From contig NC_060106.1 in assembly GCF_021155765.1 (NCBI RefSeq), positions 8,253,501 through 8,317,500 of the forward strand: 64,000 nt of DNA, read 5' to 3'. How positions within the stretch are numbered: the first letter of the stretch is position 1; the number at the start of each line of letters is the position of its first letter. A program made the translations under genes and the position numbers. Below the pieces are notes generated by a model that searched no databases, was not told where the DNA came from, and saw nothing but the letters and a program-made list of their open reading frames with translations. Shown here in pieces: positions 50,726-62,884 of this stretch. The stretch is from Diprion similis (Eukaryota > Arthropoda > Insecta > Hymenoptera > Diprionidae).

Positions 50726-51390
50726 ACTTAGTCCAATTTGAGCTCGAGGGCTTTATTATTTATAGCTTGAAGAACATTTTGGAATTTTTCCATTGAAATT
50801 AATAACAAAATGGTGACATGCCACATATAAGTAGCGAACGACTCCAAATTCAAAGAGCTTTTGCGGTGGCGAATCGCCTGACATCACTGTCCAACTTTTA
50901 ACAGATAGAACATTTTTTTTTTAAATACCTCTATGGGTTTGACCTTGGAGCCCAAATGTTGAGAAAAAAAAATTCTAAATATATACGATTACCAACAAAA
51001 AATTTCATTTGCGACCAAAAATTGTAAAAAACGATATTTTATAAAAAAATCGAATGTCTCGAAATTCAAAAATCTAACCACGAGGTCGAATCGATAAACA
51101 AGTTTTAAACATGTATAAAAATTTCAAGTTGATTGGATAAAAATTGACCGAGGAATTTGCGCCACCGGATTGAAAACGTGGTCGTTCGCTAGATATGTGC
51201 GCCATACCGTCATGCGTGATTGATTTGAATAAAAAAATTCTGAAATGTTCTTGAAACTATGGGTAATAAGGCCCTCAAACCCAAATTGCTATAAGTGTGT
51301 TCATTTGAAAAAAAATTAAAAAATAGGTATGATTTTTTACCGTTGGAGCTATCGCCCCCCCCCCCCCCCGCCGCCCCCCGGCGCCCCATC
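50726..51390. mobile_element. Long-TIR non-autonomous element, copy 1
   Basis: The left arm from CCAATTTGAGCTCGAGGGCT and the right arm (reverse complement from about 51295) match over at least 110 bases: AGGG(C/C)TTTATTA, then CAAGAACATTT, AATTTTT, CATG(C/A) and AGCGAACGAC. The centre is AT-rich and non-coding. The right end continues through AATAGGTATGATTTT and runs into a poly-C tract (51355-51369). It is homologous to the element at 62155-62880, in opposite orientation. Confidence 0.7.
51355..51369. repeat. Poly-C run at the end of repeat copy 1
   Basis: Fifteen Cs followed by a C/G-rich stretch to about 51390. Copy 2 has a C-rich (CCCGCCC) end at the equivalent place, so the run probably expanded from the element's terminus. 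Confidence 0.7.
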
Positions 51391-51399
51391 CCTTAATAA

Positions 51400-52320
51400 A
51401 CGTATCCCCCGTTAAATTCAAGCATTCCGTTTCAATTGAGTGCGAACTCCGGACAGCGTTACACCGAGTAAATCAGAATTGGCGACTTACGACACATATC
51501 ATGTGACTAAGTACTCAGGTATAATGTATAATGAAAGCTATAGAGACTTTGCAAGATGTGGTTTTCCAATTAGACAGATCTATCGGCTTTAATTTTGGAT
51601 ACAATTTACAACGCTCAGAGAAAGTCCACCGTTCTAAGCTAGGTTAATTATTCAGAGTATAATTTTTGCATGTGGGTGGTAGAAAATAAGGTGTTTATCT
51701 TGCGATAAAATGTTAATATGCCTTCAATAAATCGTTCAAAAGCAGTTTAATTAGCTGAATTGTACATTGCAACTTACATAATAATGGCACTCGCCATCAC
51801 TTCGACGTTAACAACAATAAATAATAACTTACCATTTATAAAGAAGAAGATACAAGTATTACTACTACTGCTATAATACTATAAATCTGATAGATAATTG
51901 CGACTGTCGATTCTACCTTTCCAGAATTTTATAACATATTTTCAACGCGTGAAGAGTATCGAAAAAATAGGAAATTTTTCACAATTACTGAGAAATACTA
52001 CGCAAAACGATTTAAAAAAGATAGTATCAATGATCGATCACTGTCAGTTGTGTCAATAAGTTAATCTATGATAAATTAATAAATAAAAATACCTATCTAC
52101 AGATTTAATTAGATTTAAGCTGATGGCTTTATGAATAAATGAGTCATGTTAAAGCTATATATAAATACTACTTGAACAGCATCCTATTGATCTCAATCAG
52201 TCTAAGACCAGATTCATATCGATGTTCAACATCGATCGATAATCCTTGGCGAACACCGATTCGATGGTTAAAAAACAGACTTCTCAACTCTCTTTAAAGA
52301 AATCGTCAGCGTCTTCAGCC
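51400..52320. other. Downstream flank of Osiris H
   Basis: AT-rich, no open frame of note. No canonical minus-strand AATAAA seen; an ATTAAA variant occurs near 52103. Confidence 0.35.
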
Positions 52321-52323
52321 TGC

Positions 52324-53969
52324 TTACACTGTGTTGTGAATCTGTTGTTGCTTTAAAATTGGGAAATAAGCTCGGTACGGATGGCGTTGAATGTTGGCGA
52401 CTACCGGCTCATGCGTAGCCATCACGTCAATTTTCTGACTCCAGCCATCATCCTCATGCCCAGACGCTGTATTTCAAATAACGCAAGATTAATATTACGA
52501 ATTAATCACACCAATTCTATGAATAAAAGCGATAACAAACAGTAGGAAATAGAAATATTCACCGAACATTCGAGTCTTGTATTACCTGTGAAGTCCATCG
52601 GTGTTTCGGCAGCTGTGGACCAGGCACTGTAGGCAACTGGATGGTGATTCGCCGGAGGAAGCTTGCAGTATTTGAGATTGGCGATGATCGACGTCACTGC
52701 AAGAGCACCGATAAGAAGGATCTTCTTAATGAAGTGCACACCGATCAAAATCGGTAACAATATCAACTTTAACTTGATGACCTTCAGGAGGATAAGCAGC
52801 GGCAAAATAATCGATAACGTCTTCTTCTTCTTCTTGTGCAGCAGCCGGGTTTCTGAAATTCATATTTATAAAATATGTCACTTGAGAAAAAATGGGGTAC
52901 ATTGTACCACCGAGCGAATTGGACCACCCTGTAGAAAAGTATAGGGCAAGCGATATACTTTCTACAGACCAGTCCAATTTACATGGTGATCCAATATACC
53001 CTCCATTCGCCTACTTTTTCAAACTGAGTGTCCATGTTTCAGAGGTCAAAGTTTTCGTACCAGACGACCTTCCGCTTTCGAGAAATTCTTCGAGCTCATC
53101 TGTGTCGAGGATCGTTGGTCCGGACGAAAAACTCCTCGCGTTTGAAGGCTGCTCTACAGTATACACCAATGCTCGATGGGTCAACATGTCCTCGACACTG
53201 GATCGCAAGAAGGTCAAAAACTTTGAGTAACTTCCGAAACCTCGGAATCTCGGAAGTTGAGGAAGAACGGGTTCCTCAATCACTGAGGATAATCGAATCA
53301 ACCGGAGAGACCCGTAGCGAATATCCTGCAGCAAAAAGTTTTTCATTAGCAATCCCTCACTTTGAAACACTTCATCGCTGGTGCGCTTATTCAACGTCCG
53401 GGTGACGAAATTCGATGAACGAATCACTGGCCAAACAAAAAAATTTTGACATTTACTTTATTACGCGTAGCAAAAGTAAATTTATGTCCCACGTGTAACT
53501 GTTTTTATTCTAACTCCGCCAATATCATTTTTAAATTAATTCCTGCAGAACACTTCACTGCGTTAACGTGAACTATAAAAACTTACAAATACTCAACGTA
53601 AATATGATGCGAAAAACCTTCTTGCAAAAATTTGTTAGGGGATCTTCGCGTTTTTTTGACAAAATTTTCTAAATATGAAGAAACGTTTAAGGTATTCTCG
53701 TGGTCTTCAAAACTGCTTACCTTATGCATGGTCAGGTTGTGAAGCCATTGAACGGCTCTGAATTTTCCGCACGAGAAGGGCTCCCTAAGTCTCAAGCAAT
53801 CGAGTTTGCATTCGTCGACGTAACTTGTATTGGATGACTCTAAACCACATATGCCCGACATATTTAGGCAGCAAAGTAGAAATAATGCGCACCCTAAGTT
53901 AGTGCGTATAAATATGGGCGGAAATGCTTTTCTCCGAGAGTCTAAAAATGACGTTTTTTGATACCTCAT
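52324..53969 (-). CDS. Osiris-family protein H, 4 exons, about 369 aa
   Basis: Exons 53587-53969, about 53061-53377, 52586-52852 and 52324-52466. Exon 1 starts at MRYQKTSFLD (upstream ATGs at 53999 and 54032 remain possible) with a hydrophobic signal at about 17-41. Its donor GTAAGT is phase 2. The cysteine region is C58/C67 (DCLRLREPFSCGKFRAVQWL) and the text then aligns by eye with Osiris G (KVSSFE against KVSNFE). Exon 2's acceptor is uncertain: 53377 and 53359 both keep frame. Its donor G|GTACGA (phase 1) leads to exon 3 (acceptor AATTTCAG) with LLHKKKKKTLS and the long hydrophobic segment (LPLLILLKVIKLKLILLPIL). The last exon (acceptor AATACAG) encodes a His/Gln/Tyr tail ending KQQQIHNTV, without AQxLAY. 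The gene is well separated from the others. Family assignment is firm; the exon 1/2 boundary and the start are not. Confidence 0.82.
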
Positions 53970-56900
53970 AATTTTACTATTTGAAAGGAAAGTTTTCATG
54001 CTATAATTTATTGTCTTTCCTACGTATAACAATGACGCATGTATATCTCTGTGAAAAACTGTTTATTCCCAAATTGGTGAAACTGATCAATTGTCGAATT
54101 GAAAATAAATTCATTCCACTCTTTATGTTTCATAAATCAAGGGAAATACACTGTGAAAGTCTAACAGTCTGAGGAAGCCGAAAAAAACTTCACCAACTTT
54201 GACGAGTATCTTGAGAATTGCACTAAAGTAGCGGCCAAGCGGAAAAGAGGCGATAATGGGCCATGCTTGTGGTAACTGAGATTTTCTTGTTACATGGATC
54301 GGTCAAGGAGATCTTATACTGAGATCACAACACAAATCAGGTCAAAGGATAAAGACAGTACTGAATCAAAGCAACTTCTGGTGGTTTCACGAAGGCCACT
54401 AGCCCATATATACTTGGTGCATCAAGTCAAGAGAGTGGGAGGTACCTAGGAGTTGGGATTGTCCGGCCATAACTCGCAAATCGACGCACACTCGAAGAAT
54501 TTTGTGAAGAGATGACCACATCAATTCAATGGATCTTCGTGACACTTGGGCAATTAATATATCACTCAGTGTCACGCATGAGCCTTTCATTTTGATCGTT
54601 TTGTATAATTACAAGAACTAGGTTGACCGAAGTGTTACCATTTAATTTCTGTATGTTTTTTTTTTGTTTTCTTCTTTTCTTGAAAAACTTTTTTGTCTCC
54701 TGACACCGCGGACTTTTAGTCGCACGGTACAAGTGTCATTCCCGTCTCTTGCATTGTTCGTCATTTCATCCAGTGAGAGCGGAGGTCAGTTGAAACTATC
54801 CACAGATACCCTTACCCGGATTCAGAATCAGTTACTCAGCTCACCACACATAAGATGTGTGCTACGTGAAACAATACATCTCGCCATACAAAAGTAGAGG
54901 AAGGCTGCGGTAAAGAACATATGATACTATTCATTGGTATTTCGGTCACATACTCCGAGAACAGTGTACTACTTTTGTTTTTAAAAAATTGACATGCTGA
55001 AATCCAATCCTAGGCTTATTTCTATGCCATTTCGATTTCACGGTGTTCATCTTTTTAGTGAAATAATGGTTTATACTCGAAAGTAATATAAACACGAATG
55101 GGGATTTTTTTTAATTCTATGTGATTTCTAAGGAACCGTTGCCCATAGGGTGGGAAAAAATACTTGTCTAATGAAAATTCGATCTAGTTCAATCCTTCAA
55201 CATTTCAAATTTTATCAATTCGGTTACCCCAGATGCGTTTACTCCCTTTGTTAGACATTATATGAATATTCAAATTGTCAAAAAATATCTCCTTCTTATT
55301 TGAGTTATCAATCTCACGGTTTTTCACCATCAGTTGTCTCCATCAAATTGAACTTCAGAACACATAAATTTAACAAAGTTCATTTATCAGGCTTCCTAGC
55401 CAAAGTATAAAGTAACTCCAACGTTTCGAAAATCAATCAAATATAAATCCACTACAAAGTGACAATTTCGTTCTGCCAGGTTCCCAATTTTAGCTCGAAA
55501 TATGAAAGTAATCATCAGCAATGAAATTCCGTTTTTGTATCGAATTTCGTCTCATGGCTTTTTAAGTTCAGAAAGCATGAGGTCTTAAGAGTTTTCAACA
55601 ACGTCGGGTAATGGTTCTGATTTACCAGTGTGCCTATCGACCTGGAATACACCTAAGTAATTATCACCGAGAAAGAAGACTCTAAACAGTAATCTTTCAC
55701 TCGGCAGATGGGTATAAATTCCAGAAAAAAAGTTGGATAAAAACTGCGATAGCAAATGGCCTCAGTCATCAATCAACTGTTGTGAAAATACGTGAAACTA
55801 GGATCTCTCCGCACATGTTGGTCACACAATAATTTTATTAAAGGCACCAGTAACATACCGATTAACTCAGAAGAAAACACCTCTGCCAACGTAAACACGA
55901 AAATCTTCGAATAAGTGCTTTTAAACGGTGGTTTGCTCCTTCAACCACATTCAATTCCGCGTTTGCAGTAATAGAATTTTTCCACCAGACTTTGCCCCTC
56001 GATCCGCAAGCTGATGCGATCCATGATCCAGATAATATTCTTACACCTTATCATTCTTGAAGGGAGTTCGGTTTTACCCATATTTCTTGTCTCACTGTCG
56101 AGTAAAGTATGCGATACAACCGCGCAACCGTTCACAGCTCTGTTGAAATTGTCTCATATGGTCGACGACCATGGTTGAAATTCGAGTCGATTCCTCGGTC
56201 ATCTACCAACCATCATCAGGATCCAACATTCAATGGTCAATCGCAAGAGACCTACATAGATTCTACTCAGAATACAGTGGTCCACTCGTGGTGTCGTCGT
56301 CGATATTAAAGGCTGATCGACTTCGCATCGATACACATCGTGAAGAATATTAGAAGCAATACAGGCGATATTGGGATGCTGGAAGAAAATCAAGTCCGGT
56401 GGAAAAAAAATCGCTCAATGCAACCGCTGTGAAGATATTGAATACACGTATTTGACCCTGCCACAAGTCCCTCAGCCGCAAAGATAATCAGGCTGTGTAA
56501 ACCTGGAGCTAATTATTACCTGGATAATCCAATTCAAGGAATCGTTCGACAGACCGTTGAACCAAGAATCTCCTAGGCGCCCACGACGAGCCAACGAATC
56601 ACTTTGAGAATTCAAATTCTCGTGAAAAATTTCCCCACCGCTGAAAATGGATATTCCATCGACTTAAGAATACGCAGTTATGATCTTTGGAGCGATTCAG
56701 GTCATTGGATGCAGGTCGTGCTCTGTTTGCTTTGTTACGAACTTATATTGCTGACAGTATTCGAGAACGTTTTTGCAGTCGGGAAATTGAGAAATGAGGC
56801 TCTTCTCCGCAAATGGGCAAACTGCACTGCACCTATCTTTTAACTGAGGTACAATTCACGTACTTGCAATGAAACGAACAATGAATTCGATAAATTTCAG

Positions 56901-59900
56901 ACGCAGCGAAAGTTGATTGAATTACAACTCTTCATTCGTAAAATGGTCGTCTGGTCTCGACCCTAGCTGGACGTCCTTTTTTGACTTGCTCGTCTGGAAC
57001 ATACCAACTTACATTATGTTCGTAACACATGGGATTATGCGGTATTTGCGTTGAGGTCAAACCTCACTGAATGGTCAGTATTTTTTTTCTCGCTCTCTCT
57101 CATACCGTGACCTCAAATTAAGGTGTCCGCCCGTATCTATAACAGAATATAATTTGTTGCATGCGTAAATATTGAATGAAGAAAGAAGTCGTACCAGCTA
57201 ATGAAAAACGAAGGTAAAAAAAAGAAAGGCATATCTCTCAAGATTTGTCAATTAGCTATGATTATACTTCATTAAAGAAAAAAACAATAAGATGAGACCT
57301 TTCGCAGTTACGGGTTTCAATTAGGAGTAATATACATTAGTGAATTCTAGACCTTCTTATATTCCATTTATCGAAAAATTGGAAATTAAGTGACTTAAGT
57401 AATCAAGTTAAAATTTTCATCAACCCGCTTTAATTGGCAAAAAAAGTGACGGATCAGAAATTTCCTCATCGAATGCGCATAGTAATTGGCAATAAAAAGT
57501 CTATAAACGAGTGCGATGTTGTCGAAATTTCTATCGTCATCATTCTCTAATTCCATGAAAAGTTCCCTTCGCCGACGAAACTAGAGAAATCACTAGAAAA
57601 AAGACTAAATAATTTACGTGTGGAAAGAAGCTCGTACGTAAAGCCAACCGTCAACATGAATTAAAAAATTCTAAGTTGTTATTGCACCTCTTCGAACAGG
57701 TCTACACAAAGCAAACGCAATTGGAAATTATCGATAAGGCAGAATCCAGATAAATTAAAATAAGTTGCACGAACTAAATGAAAAATACTTTTGCTGACTA
57801 AATTATTATTTAAAACAAACACGAGAACGTACAGTCCACGAAATATTAAGTTGAACGACGAAGTTGTAATACATAGTTAATATAAAAATCATTTTGTTAA
57901 CCTGAATATCCTACTTTTTAATTCAACAAATGTTTGATCAATGCAGGATCACCTTTTGTTGGTTTCAAAATATCTCACAACTTATTTGATAACTATAATC
58001 TCATATCCTGTGGATAAACAAATGCTTAGGTCATATAGTAAGTTTTATTAAAATTATTATAAATTTCAATTGACGAGACTGAATGGAATCAACGGAAGTC
58101 CTGCAATCACTTGGGATGATTCAGATCGAAAATAAAATTGAAATTTTCAATCTAATTACTAAATCACGTATGGGGTTAAATCAAGAGGATTAAATTTCAT
58201 TCCGCTGAATACTGGATTCTTTAGCGACAAAAAAATATTTAGTTCAAGCGATTGCACGTATTCAACCCCGGATGCCCTCCACTTCAACCGGATCATTGAG
58301 TTGACACAACTAAATATTGTTTGGACCCATGAAATTTTCAATAAAATCAACCGCGAAGTTCAAATAACTCGTTTGGTTGATTCGACCTGACAGAATTTAT
58401 CATGTCAACTACGGTATATTCATTGTCAAAAAATAATGATTGAGCAACAATTTTTCGTCCTATTCAATCGATTCGGTTGATTTAACGACTTTTTTCTGTG
58501 AGATCTTTGAACATGACTATTTCGGAAATGGACTATTTTTTCTCCCTTTCAAGTCAAGTCACCAGATAATCATATCAGGGGAAGCATTTTGGTGCCGGGC
58601 AACCTCGAAGGATTTAACGCACCTCTCAAAAAAGGATATTAGGCTCGTGAAAATCCATTACATAGCTTTCTAATACGATTTACAAACCGGATTTACCATT
58701 AGTTGAAGTTTTGAGCGAGTACTGTTTATTGATGCGCAGGTAATTTTTCTGCGCGAGCTCATCTTCCTCTCTTTCATCTCAGAAATTCTTCGTTTGGTTA
58801 TTTCGTCTCGCTTATGTTTGTAAAACCTCGAGATACGATGAATAATGACTTTTTATTTCGATTACAGTGGTGCCAGTGAAATAACCAATTAAGAAATGGT
58901 AATCAAATCATACATGATTGAATAACTGATCAGATAAAATTTCCAGCTTCATAAATTTCGCCCAGTTTCAGCGTCTCCCGACCGAAAAATTATCACCAAG
59001 TTGAAGCGTTGCTTCCGGTGGTGTTCACAAATAAACAGTGCGAATCACTCAATGTTAACGTAACGACGAAGAGATCTTAAAACGTTTCTGTTATACGCAT
59101 AAGATTTTCACATTTCAGTTTCTGCTCTGGTTAACCTTGTTGTTCCCTCAAAATATTTCCTTGCATCATACTTTATGCCTAAACAAGGTAGAAACTAAAG
59201 TTGAAGTTGCACATTATTTTACGGTCAACAGCTAGTTTGAGCTTTCTGCTAGACTGACCATGTGTGACTGACAGATATAGCACGCGTTACTGAAATTTGG
59301 TCATATAAAATGATAATCCACTTGCAACGAAGTGTGTCACTCCAAAATCACCATGCCGATACGATGCCTAACCTTTCGAGCAATCATCTTGCAAATAAAA
59401 TAAACGATCGCTTCTAATGGCATGGAGTAATAACGAGTATTACACAGACAATGATGAATAGCTTTACCGCCACAGTCGGTTAAACATCATCTTCTAATGA
59501 GAGGAACACGCGTTTACCACTGAATTCTTTTTATTCAGACGCCATCTTCTGACGTTTCGTTTACACCTTGTCTCACTTACGTCAAATTCAATGCTTCGAT
59601 TCAGTTAGTTTTCAATATTAGTACACTTATATGTATCTGTAAGCCTGTAATGAGCATTCGCTTCACTTCATTACGCGATGGAAATAATTTTAAGCTAAAG
59701 TATTTGAGAAACGTACAATGCGTGTATCTACCTACTTCGCGAATCGAGCTACTTTTATTCCAAATCTTAAAAAATACAGAATTCAGTTGTAGTATATAGC
59801 CAGAAAAAAACTATCACGTTTCATTCAACCGTCTTTATAAGACTAGACCGTTTTCGAAAATGCACTTTTCCTTTCAATCTAAACAATTTATGAATGGAAG

Positions 59901-62150
59901 TATAATATTTAAGCTATGCGTGTAAATTGAGGAATCAAAACCTATGGTTTTGTGCATTATTGTCATTCTCACAGTACACCTTATTTGAAGTAAAAGTTTA
60001 CCCCAAGTGAATGCTGGATATTTCATACAGCTGGATCATAAAGCTAAATAGATTATAGAAAATATCCATGATCGGAAGAAAAAGTGATTTACTAGTTGAT
60101 AAAAGATGCCACAAAGCGGCTAAACTCAATAGTTCCGCCAGCAAAAATCGTATAAACATCAGAAATTGAACGGTGTACGTGTTTCTTGAAGATTACAGAA
60201 GGCAGCTCGAATTTAGATCCACTTGTGAAAAGTCCCTGGACCAAAGACGTCGGTTATGAGGGCATTCCAAAAGTCTCTTCATTGTTGATGCTGCCATTGC
60301 ACCTGTCAAATTTGAATGCAACGACCGTGTCACGATTTCGACGACAGTACAACGTCCATACATCATTTTGCTCCAGGCATTTCTTAATTGGGGAAAGGAT
60401 AATAGTGCAGTAATGACGCGTAAAAACACACCTGACTTCTGGTATTATCAGATGCATCACTAACGGTAATTACACAAGAGGAATTCAACTAATTACAACT
60501 CGTCGCCATAATTGTGCTTTTGAATCTGCAGTAAGGTGCAATGAAAGCATCTGATAATCCTTGAACCGTGATTCTGGAAAACCTTATTCGGTCATCTTGT
60601 GTAGAATATTTAAGTCGGAGAAATTAATTTATGATGATACTTTCCATGTGTTAAAATCACTTGTTTCAACACTTTTCACAACGCCAAGGGTCTTGAATTA
60701 GAATATACAGATCTATTTTTAGGCGCCTGAGCACCATTTGACAGATTTAGAGACCAAAGATGATCATGATCGATACTATAACTCCATGGGTCCTGTAGGT
60801 TCGATTGGAAGCTGAGATCATTAACGACAGCCGCCTCCTAACTTACGTGAGCATCTTACTAATATTTTATTACATACGCAATTCTGATCAAACTCTTGTA
60901 ACTCTTTTCAAAGTAAGTAAATCCAAAATAAGAAAATACTAAATTTCCAAATATATTGAATATCTGGTCATTGTTTAAGGGTCAAGTTTTAAAACAACAT
61001 AGTTTCAACCGGTGGATGTCAAACTAATTGGACTACTTGAATTGTTTCATCAGAAGAGATATCCTCAGAAAACTGTCTTCATGCACAATTCATTACCAAA
61101 ATTTAGACAAATCTCCCACCATAAGCTGACCATTGAAAATGATTTCATTCTGGTTTATATAATTTATTTTCTTAATTGAAAATTATTTCATCTCGAGTAT
61201 AACTATTGTGCAAAGAAATATTTTTGACTTAGATTATGGTCGATTTCCATTGTCAAGAAATAACTTTGCAAGACAAAAACCGATTGCCAGCGATATTGTT
61301 TTTGAAATTATAAATTCTCTCCAAGACTTCTCTCTAAGATTTTTTGGCGTTGGTATTGATTGAGATCACTTTAATTTCCGTGAAAAATTGTTAGAGTTAA
61401 TCAAATTTACCTATAATATAATATTTTACAAAATCTACGTTTGAACTTGGTATCAATAATCATACGACTTCTCACTCGATACCTCCAAATACTGAGTTTC
61501 ATATATTTTGATGTTGGTCACAGTGATATGATCCATCTACTCGAGAACACCTCGTTTTCATTTGATCCGAAAAATAAATGAGCACATTTTCACACTCGCC
61601 ACGATAAACCGTAGGTCGCTTTAATTGCTACCAATAGAACCCGATCAAAAGCAACTCGTTAAGATGTAGCGAACAAAAATCTAAGATGAGTTATAGAGCC
61701 CGTAAGTCACGAAGAAACACATCGGAAACTAGTTTTCATTTGCATGAGTGGAACCAATCCGGGGGCCATTTCGAAAATTCGATATAGTGTGCTATTTAAT
61801 ACGCTGAAATACGATTCCACAAAGCCAATGCTTATGGCAGCTGAAAAGAGAAAGGTGTAGAAGATAGAGATAAAGAATTCTCTAACGGGCATCGGACGAA
61901 TAGATTTAAGAGAGGAACGCAGTTATCCATAGACATTTTTTCTTTTTTACAATTGGCGTACCTTTTAAAACCTCATTTTGCTATGTACAAAAGTTTAATT
62001 ACCGTAACTCCTCAGGGGATAAAGTCAAATACGTGCTTATAGCAAGGCACCGATCCTCTACCACACAAAAAATTGATCAGTAACCACTTCGACGTGCAAG
62101 CCCGCAATTTCAAGTCAACTCTGGGTCACGCAGAATAACTAAAAAGAATT
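53970..62150. other. Right-flank DNA without a recognised gene
   Basis: Eight kilobases with only short open frames (for example 54664-54897, 56109-56393 on both strands, 56604-56843, 60186-60460). A moderately GC-richer patch at 56100-56600 has overlapping frames on both strands but no protein that I recognise. It should contain the promoter of Osiris H near 54.0-54.6 kb, though no clear TATA was found there. Confidence 0.4.
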
Positions 62151-62154
62151 TTCA

Positions 62155-62880
62155 AGAGGGGCTGGGGGGAGGTGCAGCCTGGAAGATCTAAAATCGTACC
62201 TATTTTCGAAAGTTTTTTTTTTTTCGTCAGAAAATGAAAACACTTAGAGCAATTTGAATTCCAGGGCTTTATTATTCATAGTTTCAAGATTAGTTCAGGA
62301 TTTTTTCATTGAAATCAATCACAAGATGGCGGTATGGCGCATATGTGTAGTGAACAACCACGTTCTTGGTGCCGCTAACTCCTCGGTCAATTTTTATCCG
62401 ATTGACTCGAAATTTTGACACAATCTTTAAAATTTGTTTAGCGTTTCAATCTGGTGGCTAGATTTCCGAATATCAATCTAAAAATTTTTTTATACAATTT
62501 TTTTCACTCATTTTATGATCGAAAAATGAAATTTTTTTTTCATAATCGTATATATTTAAATAAAATTTTTTTTTCAACATTTGGGCTACGAGGTCGAACC
62601 CAAAACCATGTTCTCATCTCAGAAAAAAATTATATCTGTTACAAGCTGGACAGTGGTGACAGGAGATGCGCTTTGAGTTCGAAATCGTTCGTTATTTATA
62701 CGAGCCATGCCGCCATTTTCTTATTAATTACGATCAAAAAATTATAAAATATTCTTGAAACTTCAAATAATAAAGCCCTCAAATTCAAATTGCTTTGAGT
62801 GTTTTCATTAAAAAAAAAAACAACCAAAAATAGGTATGATTTTAGACCGTCTAAGCTGTACTCCCGCCCTTCAAGCTCAC
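62155..62880. mobile_element. Long-TIR non-autonomous element, copy 2
   Basis: The left end (GGAGGTGCAGCCTGGAAGAT, then CTAAAATCGTACCTATTTT) pairs with the reverse complement of the right end (GGGAGTACAGCTTAGACGGT, then CTAAAATCATACCTATTTT). The arms continue for well over 150 bases through AGGGCTTTATTATT and AAGATGGCGG / AAAATGGCGG. The interior is poly-A/T-rich; the 97-residue frame in it is incidental. It is inverted relative to copy 1, 11.5 kb away. Confidence 0.75.
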
Positions 62881-62884
62881 ACAT

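Noticed and set aside
8699-53969. Assigning individual Osi numbers (Osi6, Osi7, Osi9 and so on)
   Set aside because: Gene order and motifs hint at particular orthologs, but I cannot align here and a guess would mislead.
62454-62747. 97-codon open frame rich in Phe/Lys/Asn
   Set aside because: It lies inside the long-TIR element and reads through poly-A/T tracts.
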